Source: Proteobacteria bacterium UBA981 (GTDB taxonomy: Bacteria > Pseudomonadota > Gammaproteobacteria > Ga0077536). From it: DNA of 64,000 bases. The notes beneath the pieces are model-generated. The model ran no database searches, was not told the DNA's origin, and saw only the letters and a list, made by a program, of their open reading frames with translations. Below, one piece after another: positions 7,681 to 15,917 of this stretch. Made by a program: the position numbers and the translations under genes. Where the stretch lies: NCBI GenBank assembly GCA_002292285.1, contig DBBP01000014.1, positions 62,001 to 126,000 of the forward strand. The letters are read 5' to 3'. Within the stretch, counting starts at the first letter, position 1; each line of letters starts with the position of its first letter.

Positions 7681-9303
7681 ATGAGTGCAAATAATTCCAG
7701 CATTAGCGGCGGCGAAGCGGTGGTTGAGGCACTTCTCGCGCATGCGGTGGCACACGTGTTTTGCGTGCCGGGTGAAAGCTATCTGGCGGTACTCGACGCC
7801 CTTCACGATGCCCGTGACGCCATTGAGGTGATTGCGTGCCGTCACGAATCCGGTGCCACGATCATGGCCTGCTCCAACGCCCGTCTGCGTGGTCGTGCTG
7901 GCGTGTGTATGGTGACGCGCGGACCCGGGGCGACGAATGCGTCGATTGGTCTGCATATCGCTCGTCAGGCGTCGATTCCCCTGGTCGTGATCGTCGGCCA
8001 GGTTGCCCGCGAGCAGTTGGGGCGGGAGGCCTTCCAGGAAGTCGACTACGAAGCTTTTTTCGCGCCGCTGGTCAAACACGTCGAACAGGTCGATGACGCA
8101 AAAGACGTGGCCGACGCTATGCGCCGGGCGTTTGCCTGCGCGGAAGGTGGAAGGCCGGGGCCAGTGGTTCTGGCGCTACCTGAAGATGTTCTGGTTGAGC
8201 GTAGCAAGCGCGTGCCGGCACGCGTGCAGGCAGCAATCCCCAAAACCATCGGACGGGACGAGTTAGGTGCACTCCAGCGGCGACTTGTGCGGTCCGAGCG
8301 ACCACTCATCATTGCCGGCGGAGGGATCTGGAGCGACGCTGCTGCCGCTGCGCTGGTGGCCTTCGCTGCGACCAACGACATGCCGGTATGTACGGCTTTT
8401 CGGCGTCACGACTTGTTTGATAACGAGCATCGCTGCTTTGCCGGCTACCTCGGTTATGGCGCTCACGATGAGGTTTGGGATCTCGCTGCTGAGTCCGATT
8501 GCGTACTCGTTATCGGTGCTCGTCTTGATGAGCCGACGACTCGTGGTTACACCTTGTTCCGCGATGACCACGAACGCCAGTTCGTACATATTTATCCCAG
8601 CGCTGACGAGATTGGTCTGAACTACGCGGTCGATGTTCCAATCGTCGCTGACATTTCCGCCGCCGCTGAACAATTGCGCGATGGTGGTCGTATCGTCGCG
8701 AACAACGTTAAACCTTGGTGTGCACGTCTTCGCGACGCCTGGTGTGCGGCGGCAACTCCGCCGCCGAGTGATGCCCCACTCGATCCGGGTACGGTGATGG
8801 CGTTGTTGAACGCACGTTTGCCCGATGATGCCATCGTGACTGTCGATGCCGGTAATTTCAGCCGTTGGCCGCAACGCTATCGGCGATACCGGCGCCCCGG
8901 GCGCTTACTCGCGCCAATTAACGGCGCGATGGGATTTGGGGTGCCGGCGGCCGTCGGCGCTGCGCTGACTTATCCGCAGCGACAGGTCGTTGGCTGTGTC
9001 GGTGACGGCGGCATGCTGATGACCGGACAGGAACTTGCGACCGCCGCGCAGTATGGCGCTCGTCCGCTGATTCTGGTTTTTAACAATTGTCGCTACGGTA
9101 CGATTGAGATGCACCAGGATCAGCGCTACCCGGGGCGCCGCATAGCGACAGCGCTGCAGAACCCCGACTTTGCGGCCTTCGCGCAATCGTTCGGATTATT
9201 CGGCGCGCAAGTGAATTGTACGAGCCAGTTTGCAGCGACGCTCGACCTTGCGCTGGCCGCGCCCACCGCGGCGGTGATCGAGTTGCAGATTGACGGATAC
9301 TAG
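7681..9303 (+). CDS. Thiamine diphosphate-dependent enzyme, acetolactate synthase-like
   Basis: A 540-residue three-domain ThDP enzyme of the acetohydroxyacid synthase/benzoylformate decarboxylase superfamily. Domain 1 (about 5-170) has VPGESY and the cofactor-activating Glu56 in CRHESGA, plus VTRGPGATNA. The central domain (190-340) is degenerate for FAD binding. The C-terminal domain holds the ThDP-Mg motif GDGGM (441) to NN (468-469). The GES in place of GEA, and the absence of an ilvN partner, argue for a catabolic 2-oxoacid decarboxylase or carboligase rather than branched-chain amino acid synthesis. It is followed by RidA-like and enol-lactonase-like genes on the same strand. The substrate cannot be told from sequence. 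Confidence 0.8.
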   Translation: MSANNSSISGGEAVVEALLAHAVAHVFCVPGESYLAVLDALHDARDAIEVIACRHESGATIMACSNARLRGRAGVCMVTRGPGATNASIGLHIARQASIPLVVIVGQVAREQLGREAFQEVDYEAFFAPLVKHVEQVDDAKDVADAMRRAFACAEGGRPGPVVLALPEDVLVERSKRVPARVQAAIPKTIGRDELGALQRRLVRSERPLIIAGGGIWSDAAAAALVAFAATNDMPVCTAFRRHDLFDNEHRCFAGYLGYGAHDEVWDLAAESDCVLVIGARLDEPTTRGYTLFRDDHERQFVHIYPSADEIGLNYAVDVPIVADISAAAEQLRDGGRIVANNVKPWCARLRDAWCAAATPPPSDAPLDPGTVMALLNARLPDDAIVTVDAGNFSRWPQRYRRYRRPGRLLAPINGAMGFGVPAAVGAALTYPQRQVVGCVGDGGMLMTGQELATAAQYGARPLILVFNNCRYGTIEMHQDQRYPGRRIATALQNPDFAAFAQSFGLFGAQVNCTSQFAATLDLALAAPTAAVIELQIDGY

Positions 9304-9453
9304 TGGTCGTGCGCCCGGGGACAAGCCCACTCGAGTTCGGCGAAACTGCCCGTGTATCGATGGTGTATCCGTTAACGCTGAATACAACGCTCGACGTGCA
9401 GCCTTGCACGCCGAAAAACTATCGTCTGCCAGCCTGAACAGTGAGTCGTCGTC

Positions 9454-9843
9454 ATGATTGAAGCATTAAGCTCGGAGAATTTGCCGGCCCCGCGATTTCG
9501 TTACAGCCCGTTGGTCAAAGCCGGACCGTTCTACAAGACTGCCGGCATGATTGCCCTTAACGCTGCCAGCGGTGAGCTGGAGGTGGGCGGTGCCGGGCCG
9601 GAGACTGCGCGTATTCTTGCCAACTTGCACGGCGCACTGGCGGACTTCGCACTTAGCCTCAATGATCTGGTATCGGTGAACGTGTACACCACGACTTTCG
9701 AGCAATTCGCCGATATCAACCAGGCTTGGGAGGCCGTATTTCACGCTGACCAGCGTCCTCCCGCGCGCACTGCAATGGGCGTGGTGAGCTTGCCATTGGG
9801 AGCCAGCGTGGAAATGGACTTTTTGTTTTACAAAGAAACATGA
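9454..9843 (+). CDS. RidA/YjgF family protein (enamine/imine deaminase-like)
   Basis: A 129-residue RidA-fold protein. The family's key Arg105 in the segment RPPARTAMGV and Glu120 in ASVEMDF are both present, consistent with imine/enamine deaminase or related hydrolytic activity in a trimer. It follows the ThDP enzyme by 150 bp and is followed by a fragment of a luciferase-like monooxygenase and an enol-lactonase-like hydrolase. It differs from the second RidA-family gene at 21075, which is a 2-aminomuconate deaminase. RidA proteins in degradation operons often hydrolyse reactive enamine or aminoacrylate intermediates. Here the substrate is unknown. Confidence 0.85.
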   Translation: MIEALSSENLPAPRFRYSPLVKAGPFYKTAGMIALNAASGELEVGGAGPETARILANLHGALADFALSLNDLVSVNVYTTTFEQFADINQAWEAVFHADQRPPARTAMGVVSLPLGASVEMDFLFYKET

Positions 9844-9855
9844 ATAGCTGGGTAG

Positions 9856-10164
9856 ATGCGTACAGATGCCGCGAAGCGCCGTGTGATGCGTAAATTAATC
9901 GGCAACGGGCGTCCAGACTTATTCGAAAATCATCTTGCGCAGGCGGATTCGAAAGTTGCCCACGAGTTCGACATGGATTCGCTGGTGATCTATGGCACGT
10001 CTGTACATGTCACAGAGAAAATTGTGGCATTACGTGAACAAGTCGGTACCTTCGGTATGCATGGCCGCGATTGGGCCGACGCGGGCCTGTCCAGAACCTC
10101 GATGGATTTGATGGCGCGCGAGGTGATGCCTGCACTTAACCAAGCCATCGGTGAGGAAGCTTAG
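9856..10164 (+). pseudogene. C-terminal remnant of a luciferase-like (LLM) flavin monooxygenase
   Basis: The 102-residue frame resembles only the last third of bacterial luciferase-like monooxygenases: RKLIGNGRPDLF, then VIYGTSVHVTEKIVALREQVGTFG, then DWADAGLSRTSMDLMAREVMPAL. A complete LLM enzyme has about 350 residues, including the TIM-barrel flavin site, and none of that is upstream: the RidA gene ends 12 bp before. A few residues usually found between the VG-FG and DW segments also appear to be missing. I read this as a degraded remnant that stayed when the N-terminal part was lost. It may still be translated, as the frame is open and ends 3 bp before the next start. A small stand-alone protein cannot be excluded. 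Confidence 0.55.
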
Positions 10165-10167
10165 ATA

Positions 10168-10956
10168 ATGAAGACGATTAAGACGGCTACGATAGAGATT
10201 AACTACGAAGACGAGGGGCCCGCCGACGCGCCGGTCATCGTGTTCTCGAACTCGCTGGGCTCCAATCTTGGCATGTGGCAACAGCAGGCAGAGCAGTTCA
10301 GGAAAGACTATAGGGTGGTGCGTTACGACCATCGCGGCCATGGCCAGTCGGAAGTGCCGGAGGGTCCTTATATCTTCGCTGAGTTGAGCAATGACGTTGT
10401 TGCGTTGATGGATGCGCTGGAGATCGCGCAGGCGCATTTCGTCGGTTTGTCGATGGGTGGTATGACCGCCATGGGGCTTGCACTTGCCCACCCGCAGCGA
10501 TTGCTCAGTATCACTGCCTGTAATTGCGTGGCCGCTTTCGGTCCGGAGGCCCTGGCGGTGTGGGATGAGCGCATTGCGGCGATCACCGCAAATGGCCTGG
10601 CCCCGCTTGTCGAAGGCACTTTGCAACGTTGGTTCACGCAACCCACTATCGATGCTCGCCCGGACGAGATGGCAGCGGTTCGCGAGATGATTCTGGCAAC
10701 CCCGGTCGCGGGCTACCTCGCATGTTGCGAGGCCATCAAACATCTCAATTACATCGATCGGATTTACACCATCGGCGTGCCAACATTGTTTATTGCCGGG
10801 ACACACGACCTCGGAACACCCGCGAGCGCAATGCGGGACATGCATGCCCGTGTGAGCGGTTCTCGTTATGTGGAACTCGATGCAGCGCACTTGTCGAATA
10901 TCGAACGTCCGGCGGAGTTCGAACGGGCGTTGAAAGATTTTCTCAGTTCGATTTGA
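10168..10956 (+). CDS. Alpha/beta hydrolase, 3-oxoadipate enol-lactonase-like
   Basis: A 262-residue alpha/beta hydrolase very like PcaD, which hydrolyses 3-oxoadipate enol-lactone to 3-oxoadipate in the beta-ketoadipate pathway. It has the NSLGSNLGMW oxyanion-hole segment, YDHRGHGQS, the nucleophile elbow GLSMGG with Ser95, the acid Asp214 in GTHDLGTP and His241 in AAHLSNIE. The chain length matches the family. It starts 3 bp after the LLM remnant. No pcaB, pcaC or pcaGH is seen in the window, so a true role in protocatechuate catabolism is not proven here, but the product would be the same 3-oxoadipate formed by maleylacetate reductase. Confidence 0.8.
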   Translation: MKTIKTATIEINYEDEGPADAPVIVFSNSLGSNLGMWQQQAEQFRKDYRVVRYDHRGHGQSEVPEGPYIFAELSNDVVALMDALEIAQAHFVGLSMGGMTAMGLALAHPQRLLSITACNCVAAFGPEALAVWDERIAAITANGLAPLVEGTLQRWFTQPTIDARPDEMAAVREMILATPVAGYLACCEAIKHLNYIDRIYTIGVPTLFIAGTHDLGTPASAMRDMHARVSGSRYVELDAAHLSNIERPAEFERALKDFLSSI

Positions 10957-11020
10957 ACGGTCGCTCCGGGTCCTGATCGGCCCTGCGTTGTTGAGAATGC
11001 CCAGGTAAGAAGGACTGCAG

Positions 11021-11953
11021 ATGATTTTGCATCACTACGATTTCTCGAATTTTTCCGAGAAAGTTCGCCTGGTTCTCGGCTATAAAAATCTCTCGTGGCA
11101 ATCGGTCATTATCCCGGCCTACGCACCTAAACCCGACTACATACCGCTCACTGCAGGATACCGACGTACGCCGGCGCTACAAATTGGTGCCGACATCTAT
11201 TGCGACACGCGCCTGATCGTCGATGTGATCGACCGGCTGCAACCGCAGCCGTCGCTCTATCCAGGCGCGGATGAGGCGCGGACCCGTGCGCTTTGCGATG
11301 CATTAATCAGTTGGGCCGAAACCGGGCTGATGCGCCCACTCGCGCTCTATATTAGTGGCCTTCATGCGCACACCTTCGAGGCAGCGTTTCATGCCGACCG
11401 TGCGATGTTGCACGGAAAAGCGCAGCCCAGCGTTGAGCAGGTAAAAGCCTCGGCGGTAAAGTTCCAGGCACAAGTCGAGATTCAATTGCAGTGGTTGGAG
11501 GATATGCTTCAGCATGGGTACGACTACATGTTGAGCGAAGGCATCAGCGCCGTTGATTTCGCTTTCTATGAAGCACCGTGGTTCTTACGCATGCTCGGTG
11601 GCAACGACGCATTGCCTGCGTCATTGCCGAAACTCCTGGCCTGGGAAGAACGCATACGTGCTATCGGGCATGGCAGCTACGAAGAAATCTCAGCCGCGGA
11701 CGCGCTCGACGTTGCCGCGCACGCCACGCCGCTGCCGGTGCAGCCGTGCACGGCGCAGATACCCGAAGGCATAGCACTCGGTGAAACCGTCACCGTATCG
11801 CCTTTTGATCAGTATTCACCGGCGACTGGTGTGCTGACGAACATCGATACGCAGCGCATTACGATCGCTACCGACGAATCTCCGCTGGGAGCTGTTCACG
11901 TCCATTTCCCGCGCCTGGGATATCGTCTCGGTCGTCCTCGTCAGGCACGTTGA
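11021..11953 (+). CDS. Glutathione S-transferase-like protein with C-terminal extension
   Basis: A 310-residue protein whose first 210 residues form a GST: an N-terminal thioredoxin domain (HHYDFSNFSEKVRLVLGYKNL, then YRRTPALQIGADIYCDTRLIVDVI) and an all-helical second domain. About 80 further residues follow (from around 230), including GIALGETVTVSPFDQYSPATG and a beta-rich end, which a standard GST of 200-220 residues does not have. An AAGGA site precedes the ATG. It ends 10 bp before a YdbH-like gene, probably without functional link. I do not know the role of the extension; it looks like a small beta domain. Confidence 0.75.
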   Translation: MILHHYDFSNFSEKVRLVLGYKNLSWQSVIIPAYAPKPDYIPLTAGYRRTPALQIGADIYCDTRLIVDVIDRLQPQPSLYPGADEARTRALCDALISWAETGLMRPLALYISGLHAHTFEAAFHADRAMLHGKAQPSVEQVKASAVKFQAQVEIQLQWLEDMLQHGYDYMLSEGISAVDFAFYEAPWFLRMLGGNDALPASLPKLLAWEERIRAIGHGSYEEISAADALDVAAHATPLPVQPCTAQIPEGIALGETVTVSPFDQYSPATGVLTNIDTQRITIATDESPLGAVHVHFPRLGYRLGRPRQAR

Positions 11954-11963
11954 CCGCACCGGA

Positions 11964-14042
11964 ATGAAACGCTGCTGTTGGGAGATCAGGCTGGCGGCCT
12001 TGATCATTGCCCTCAGTATCGGCGCCACGGCCGTGGCGCAATCCGACCCAAGCTTGATTGAACTCGCAGCAATCGGAGGTGCGGGCTGGTCTGCTAACGG
12101 GGTGACGCTGACCGTGGATCTGGCTGCCACCTCGGGCCCGGCTGTAGACCTGCGCGCCAGGGAGATTCGCTTGCTGGACGGCACCATCGTGGTGACGGAT
12201 TTACGAATTCAATGTGCCGGTTTTAGCGTGAACCTGCGCCACGTGCGCTGCCCTAACAGCCGCTATAGCTTCACATATGGGGGTGCACAGCGAGGCGGCC
12301 AGATCGAACTGGAATATCGAGCTCGGGAAGGCACCTTCAGCGGCGTTTTTCCCCAACAGGGTGCGGGCAGTGGGACGCTTACTCTGTCATTGCGTGACAT
12401 CGGCGGCGAGACGCAACTGTCAGCAGTGGGTAGCGAATTGCTGGTGTCGAGGTTCGCACCCTACCTGCAGCCATTGCTGGCGACTATGAAACCGTCGGAG
12501 ACAAATTTTGAGCTTGCTGATGGCACGCTCAGTTTTACTGTTCGAAGCGAGGGCCGTCGGGCACCTCATCTCAACGTACAAATGACGTTGCAAGATCTCG
12601 CTTTCAGCAACACCAGCGGCGAGCTGGCAGGTGAGGCGCTTGACGTCACCCTCGAAGCGGATGCACATCGCGACTTCGATGGTCAGCGCTGGACCGGCAA
12701 CGTTGCGTTCGCACTTGAGCAGGGTGGTCTGTATGCCGAGCCGGTGTATCTCGACATCGACGCGCAGCCACTCTCCGGGAGCAGCCAGTTTCGTTACGAA
12801 AGCGTGGTTGGCGCACTTGAACTCATGGCGCTCAAGGTTGAGCAACGAGACGTGCTTCGTTTGCATGGCCGCGCGCGCGGAACCTTTGCGGATGGCCTCG
12901 AACAGATGCTCGTCGAGATTGATGAACTGAAGTTTCCGGCAGCTTATGAAACCTGGCTGGCCGGCTTGTTGGTCGGTACGCCCTTGGCGGCCCTCGATGT
13001 TGACGGCGCGCTAAGTGCGAGCTTCGCCATGGACGCAGGACAGGCCAGCACGTTTACGGTGCAGCTCGGTAATCTGAATGTGGAAGACCGTGACGGTCGT
13101 TTCGCCATTTACGATTTGGGCGGTGAAATCAACTGGGCGCGCGACGGTGCCAACCTGAGTGCCAGCGAAATTAATGCACAAGGCGGATTTGTCTACGGCG
13201 CTGGATTTGACGCCATCGCGCTTGAGCTCGGCATCGCCGGCGAAGCCATCGATTTGCTGGCCCCGGCCCATATTCCGCTTCTGGGCGGGGCCCTGAAGAT
13301 GGATTCGTTTTCGTTGCGTGATTATGGCAGTGATGATTTGTCGCTCGGGTTTGAGGCCCAGCTTGAGCCGATTGATTTGGGCCAACTGACCGTTGCCCTG
13401 AATTGGCCCGCCTTCGCTGGCACCCTGGCCGGGCGTTTGCCGCATCTGCGTTATAGCCACGGCGTGGTGACACTGGGTGGCAATCTTGAGGCCCGCGCTT
13501 TTGACGGCGATATCAGTATCGAAGGCTTACGGGTCGAGCAGCCGTTTGGCATCGTACCGGCGGTCAGTGCGAGTATTCGCATGCGTAATCTCGATCTCGA
13601 ACAGGTAACCGAAGTGGTGCCATTCGGTCGCGTCAGTGGCCGCCTCGATGGTGATATCGAGAACCTTCGCTTACTCAAAGGCGAACCGATTGCATTCAAT
13701 GCGCGCTTCGCGACTCCTGTGGATGACGACTCCCGTCACCGCCTCAGTCAGCGTGCAGTTGAAACGATTTCGCGAGTTGCCGGCGGCGGCGCGGTGCTCT
13801 CCACTACTTTCTTACGCATCTTCAAAAATTTCGCGTACGACAAGCTGGGTATTTCCTGCCGTTTGGAAAATGATGTGTGTCATATGGGTGGCGTTGAGCC
13901 GAGTGACGACGGTTACTATATAGTCAAGGGCGCGCTGGCACCGCGGGTCGATCTCATTGGTCGGGTGCGTAAAGTGCAGTGGTCGCGTTTGATGAGTCAA
14001 CTTGAACGCGCGCTGAACGACGGCGAATTTAAAATCGACTGA
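11964..14042 (+). CDS. YdbH-like (AsmA-like) envelope protein
   Basis: A 692-residue exported protein. It begins with a signal peptide (MKRCCWEIRLAALIIALSIG, likely cleaved after AVAQ) and consists of repetitive beta-strand sequence typical of AsmA-like bridge proteins. The C-terminal segment (NFAYDKLGISCRLENDVCHMGG, then GYYIVKG and PRVDLIGRVRKV) fits the YdbH family (DctA-YdbH domain). YdbH is thought to form a periplasmic bridge carrying phospholipid between inner and outer membrane together with the lipoprotein YnbE and periplasmic YdbL. The next gene is YdbL-like, as in the E. coli ydbH-ynbE-ydbL order. It is shorter than E. coli YdbH (about 880 residues). Function is inferred from the family. 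Confidence 0.7.
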   Translation: MKRCCWEIRLAALIIALSIGATAVAQSDPSLIELAAIGGAGWSANGVTLTVDLAATSGPAVDLRAREIRLLDGTIVVTDLRIQCAGFSVNLRHVRCPNSRYSFTYGGAQRGGQIELEYRAREGTFSGVFPQQGAGSGTLTLSLRDIGGETQLSAVGSELLVSRFAPYLQPLLATMKPSETNFELADGTLSFTVRSEGRRAPHLNVQMTLQDLAFSNTSGELAGEALDVTLEADAHRDFDGQRWTGNVAFALEQGGLYAEPVYLDIDAQPLSGSSQFRYESVVGALELMALKVEQRDVLRLHGRARGTFADGLEQMLVEIDELKFPAAYETWLAGLLVGTPLAALDVDGALSASFAMDAGQASTFTVQLGNLNVEDRDGRFAIYDLGGEINWARDGANLSASEINAQGGFVYGAGFDAIALELGIAGEAIDLLAPAHIPLLGGALKMDSFSLRDYGSDDLSLGFEAQLEPIDLGQLTVALNWPAFAGTLAGRLPHLRYSHGVVTLGGNLEARAFDGDISIEGLRVEQPFGIVPAVSASIRMRNLDLEQVTEVVPFGRVSGRLDGDIENLRLLKGEPIAFNARFATPVDDDSRHRLSQRAVETISRVAGGGAVLSTTFLRIFKNFAYDKLGISCRLENDVCHMGGVEPSDDGYYIVKGALAPRVDLIGRVRKVQWSRLMSQLERALNDGEFKID

Positions 14043-14116
14043 CGAACCGATCGAGCGCGCCAGTGTCTATCACTTAGGCGCCGCGCATCTTCGCAGTCAC
14101 GGGAGCCACCGATATC

Positions 14117-14719
14117 ATGTTTGCAAATAGAATTTTTTTCGCCGTCTTGGCTTTTCTGCTCGTGAGCTGCGTCACCATCAATATCTATTTTCCCGAGGCG
14201 GCCGCGGAAGAGGCGGCGGATCGGATAATCGATACCGTGCGTGGCGATGTTGAATCCGACACGGAAACCATCGACAGCAGTTTCCTTAACGTGCGCGACT
14301 TAAGCCGCGCTTTTGTCAGCGGTGCAACCTATATTGCCGACCTGATCATTCCGCGTGCATCCGCTCAGGCTAATTTCGACGCCGCCTCGCCCGCCTCGCG
14401 GGCGCTCGAACAATCGCTCAAGAAGCGCTTTCCCAGAATCAAACCGTTTCTTGCATCCGGTGCGGTCGGCTTAACCGCGGGCGGATTGCTGGATATTCGA
14501 GACCGTAACGCGGTTCCTCTCAAACACCGCAATGCCATGCGCCAACTTGTCACCGCGCAAAACACTGACTGGGAAGCCCTTTATAAAGAGATTGCGCGCA
14601 TCAACGGGCACCCGGAGTGGATCGACCAGATTCGTCAGGTGTTTGCTAAACGGTGGCTCGCCAAGGCCCGCTCAGGTTGGTACTACCGTGCCGCCAGCGG
14701 GACCTGGCAGCAGAAATAA
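14117..14719 (+). CDS. DUF1318/YdbL-like lipoprotein
   Basis: A 200-residue protein with a lipobox ending LLVSC at residues 14-18, directly followed by VTINIYFPEAAAEEAADRIIDTV, the characteristic start of DUF1318 (YdbL) proteins. The rest is helical, with conserved LLDIRDRNAVPLKHRNAMRQLV, and a C-terminal part rich in basic residues. In E. coli the partners are a separate small lipoprotein YnbE and a periplasmic YdbL. Here no separate ynbE-sized gene is present and the YdbL-like protein itself carries a lipid anchor. It follows the YdbH-like gene by 75 bp and likely works with it in outer-membrane lipid homeostasis. Confidence 0.75.
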   Translation: MFANRIFFAVLAFLLVSCVTINIYFPEAAAEEAADRIIDTVRGDVESDTETIDSSFLNVRDLSRAFVSGATYIADLIIPRASAQANFDAASPASRALEQSLKKRFPRIKPFLASGAVGLTAGGLLDIRDRNAVPLKHRNAMRQLVTAQNTDWEALYKEIARINGHPEWIDQIRQVFAKRWLAKARSGWYYRAASGTWQQK

Positions 14720-14774
14720 CCCGCCTGCCAGACTCCCTTCAAGTCCTGGCCAGAGTTGCACCATCAGTCCTGAA

Positions 14775-15488
14775 TTGGCCCTCACGCTGTTGGTACTCGG
14801 CGTGGCAGGCGCAGTTCATGCGGGCTTCGGATTCGGCACCGCCATGGTCGCAATGCCGCTACTGGTGCCACTCCTTGGCCTGAAACTCGCCACGCCAGTC
14901 GTTGGACTGGCCGCCTTGACCAGCGTGTGCACGATTTTGCTGTTCGAGTGGCGTGGTTTGAACTTTGCGGCCGCGCGAAAATTGCTGCTCGCCTCAGTGC
15001 CGGGCGTCCTGTGTGGTTTGCTGTTGCTCCACGTCGCTCCATCCGAAGTGCTGCTCGCCGGTCTCGGCGTGATAGTTTTTGCCTACAGTAGTTTCAATTT
15101 GCTACGCCCCCAGGTACCCCATTTGCATTCCCCGCGGTGGGCCTATTTGTTTGGATTCGTGTCCGGAATTTGTGGCGCGGTGGGCAATGTGAATGGACCT
15201 GCGGTCGCAATTTATGGCGCCCTGGCCGGCTGGTCGCCGCAACAGTTTCGCGCCACTTTGCAGGCTTATTTCCTGCCCTCCGCATTGATCATTTGTGCCG
15301 CGCACGCCGGCTCCGGCCTGTGGCGACGCGAAGTGCTGGTGACCTATGGCTGGTCCGTTCCGGTTCTTGTCGCTGGCGTCGTGCTGGGTCGAACCTTGGC
15401 GCGCCGAATTCCTCTGCAGCGCTTCGAACGGTGGCTGTATGGGGTGCTCGCAGTGCTTGGGATTTTGCTGCTCGTGCAAGCGATTTGA
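14775..15488 (+). CDS. TauE/SafE (TSUP) family membrane permease
   Basis: A polytopic membrane protein of about 237 residues with seven or eight hydrophobic segments and the two-repeat layout of the TauE/SafE family. The repeats show VLGVAGAVHAGFGFGTAMVAMPLL and FVSGICGAVGNVNGPAVAIYGALAG, the conserved G-x-G/N-GP features. Family members move sulfonates, sulfite or other small organic anions across the inner membrane. The start is uncertain: there is no ATG in frame near the first helix, the TTG at 14775 is my choice, and an upstream ATG at 14532 would overlap the preceding gene with unlikely sequence. Substrate unknown. Confidence 0.75.
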   Translation: MALTLLVLGVAGAVHAGFGFGTAMVAMPLLVPLLGLKLATPVVGLAALTSVCTILLFEWRGLNFAAARKLLLASVPGVLCGLLLLHVAPSEVLLAGLGVIVFAYSSFNLLRPQVPHLHSPRWAYLFGFVSGICGAVGNVNGPAVAIYGALAGWSPQQFRATLQAYFLPSALIICAAHAGSGLWRREVLVTYGWSVPVLVAGVVLGRTLARRIPLQRFERWLYGVLAVLGILLLVQAI

Positions 15489-15917
15489 GTCGTTCTCCGT
15501 CACTGAAAGTCGTTCGATTATGCTTGGTTTAATCCGCTTTCAGGATAAAAAAATTATTAATAATCAATAGTTTATATAGTCCATGTTACGCATCAACTGG
15601 CCCCTGGAGCGAGCCCGTAAGGATTTTCGCTGCACGGCACAAAAGTTATACAATTACTCCCGCTTGGAACGAACTACGCTGCGAGAAGAGGCGCACTGCG
15701 CCTCTTTTACAGGCTACGGCGCAAGGTGTAGCTTGAGGGGTTCGCAGCGCAGTACGGCTATCCTCCAAGCGCTGATTTAGTGTAGATTCAGCCCGCGGCG
15801 AGCAGCGCTCACCGCGAATTTTCCGGCCGAAATATCAGTGAAACGGGCAGCGCTCAGCGATGTTCGGGGTAGAACAATGTCGGCCAACAAATAAAATGAA
15901 TACGGGGCGTTCTTTCG
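15489..15917. other. Intergenic region upstream of citrate synthase, with AT-rich block
   Basis: These 429 bp hold no convincing protein gene. An AT-rich block (15546-15580) is followed by a sequence with a TATACA hexamer at 15647 and a strong hairpin at 15686-15708 with a short T-run. The hairpin could end a small RNA or act as a leader attenuator for citrate synthase, whose ATG is 210 bp downstream. I cannot assign the promoter of the citrate synthase gene with confidence. Confidence 0.45.
15686..15708 (+). terminator. Terminator-like hairpin in the leader region before citrate synthase
   Basis: The 9-bp perfect stem AAGAGGCGC (15686-15694) and GCGCCTCTT (15698-15706) has a 3-nt loop and continues into a TTTT run (15705-15708). 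The tight loop and short U-run fit an intrinsic terminator. No annotated gene lies directly upstream, so it would end either read-through from the TSUP permease or an unannotated small RNA. Confidence 0.6.
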
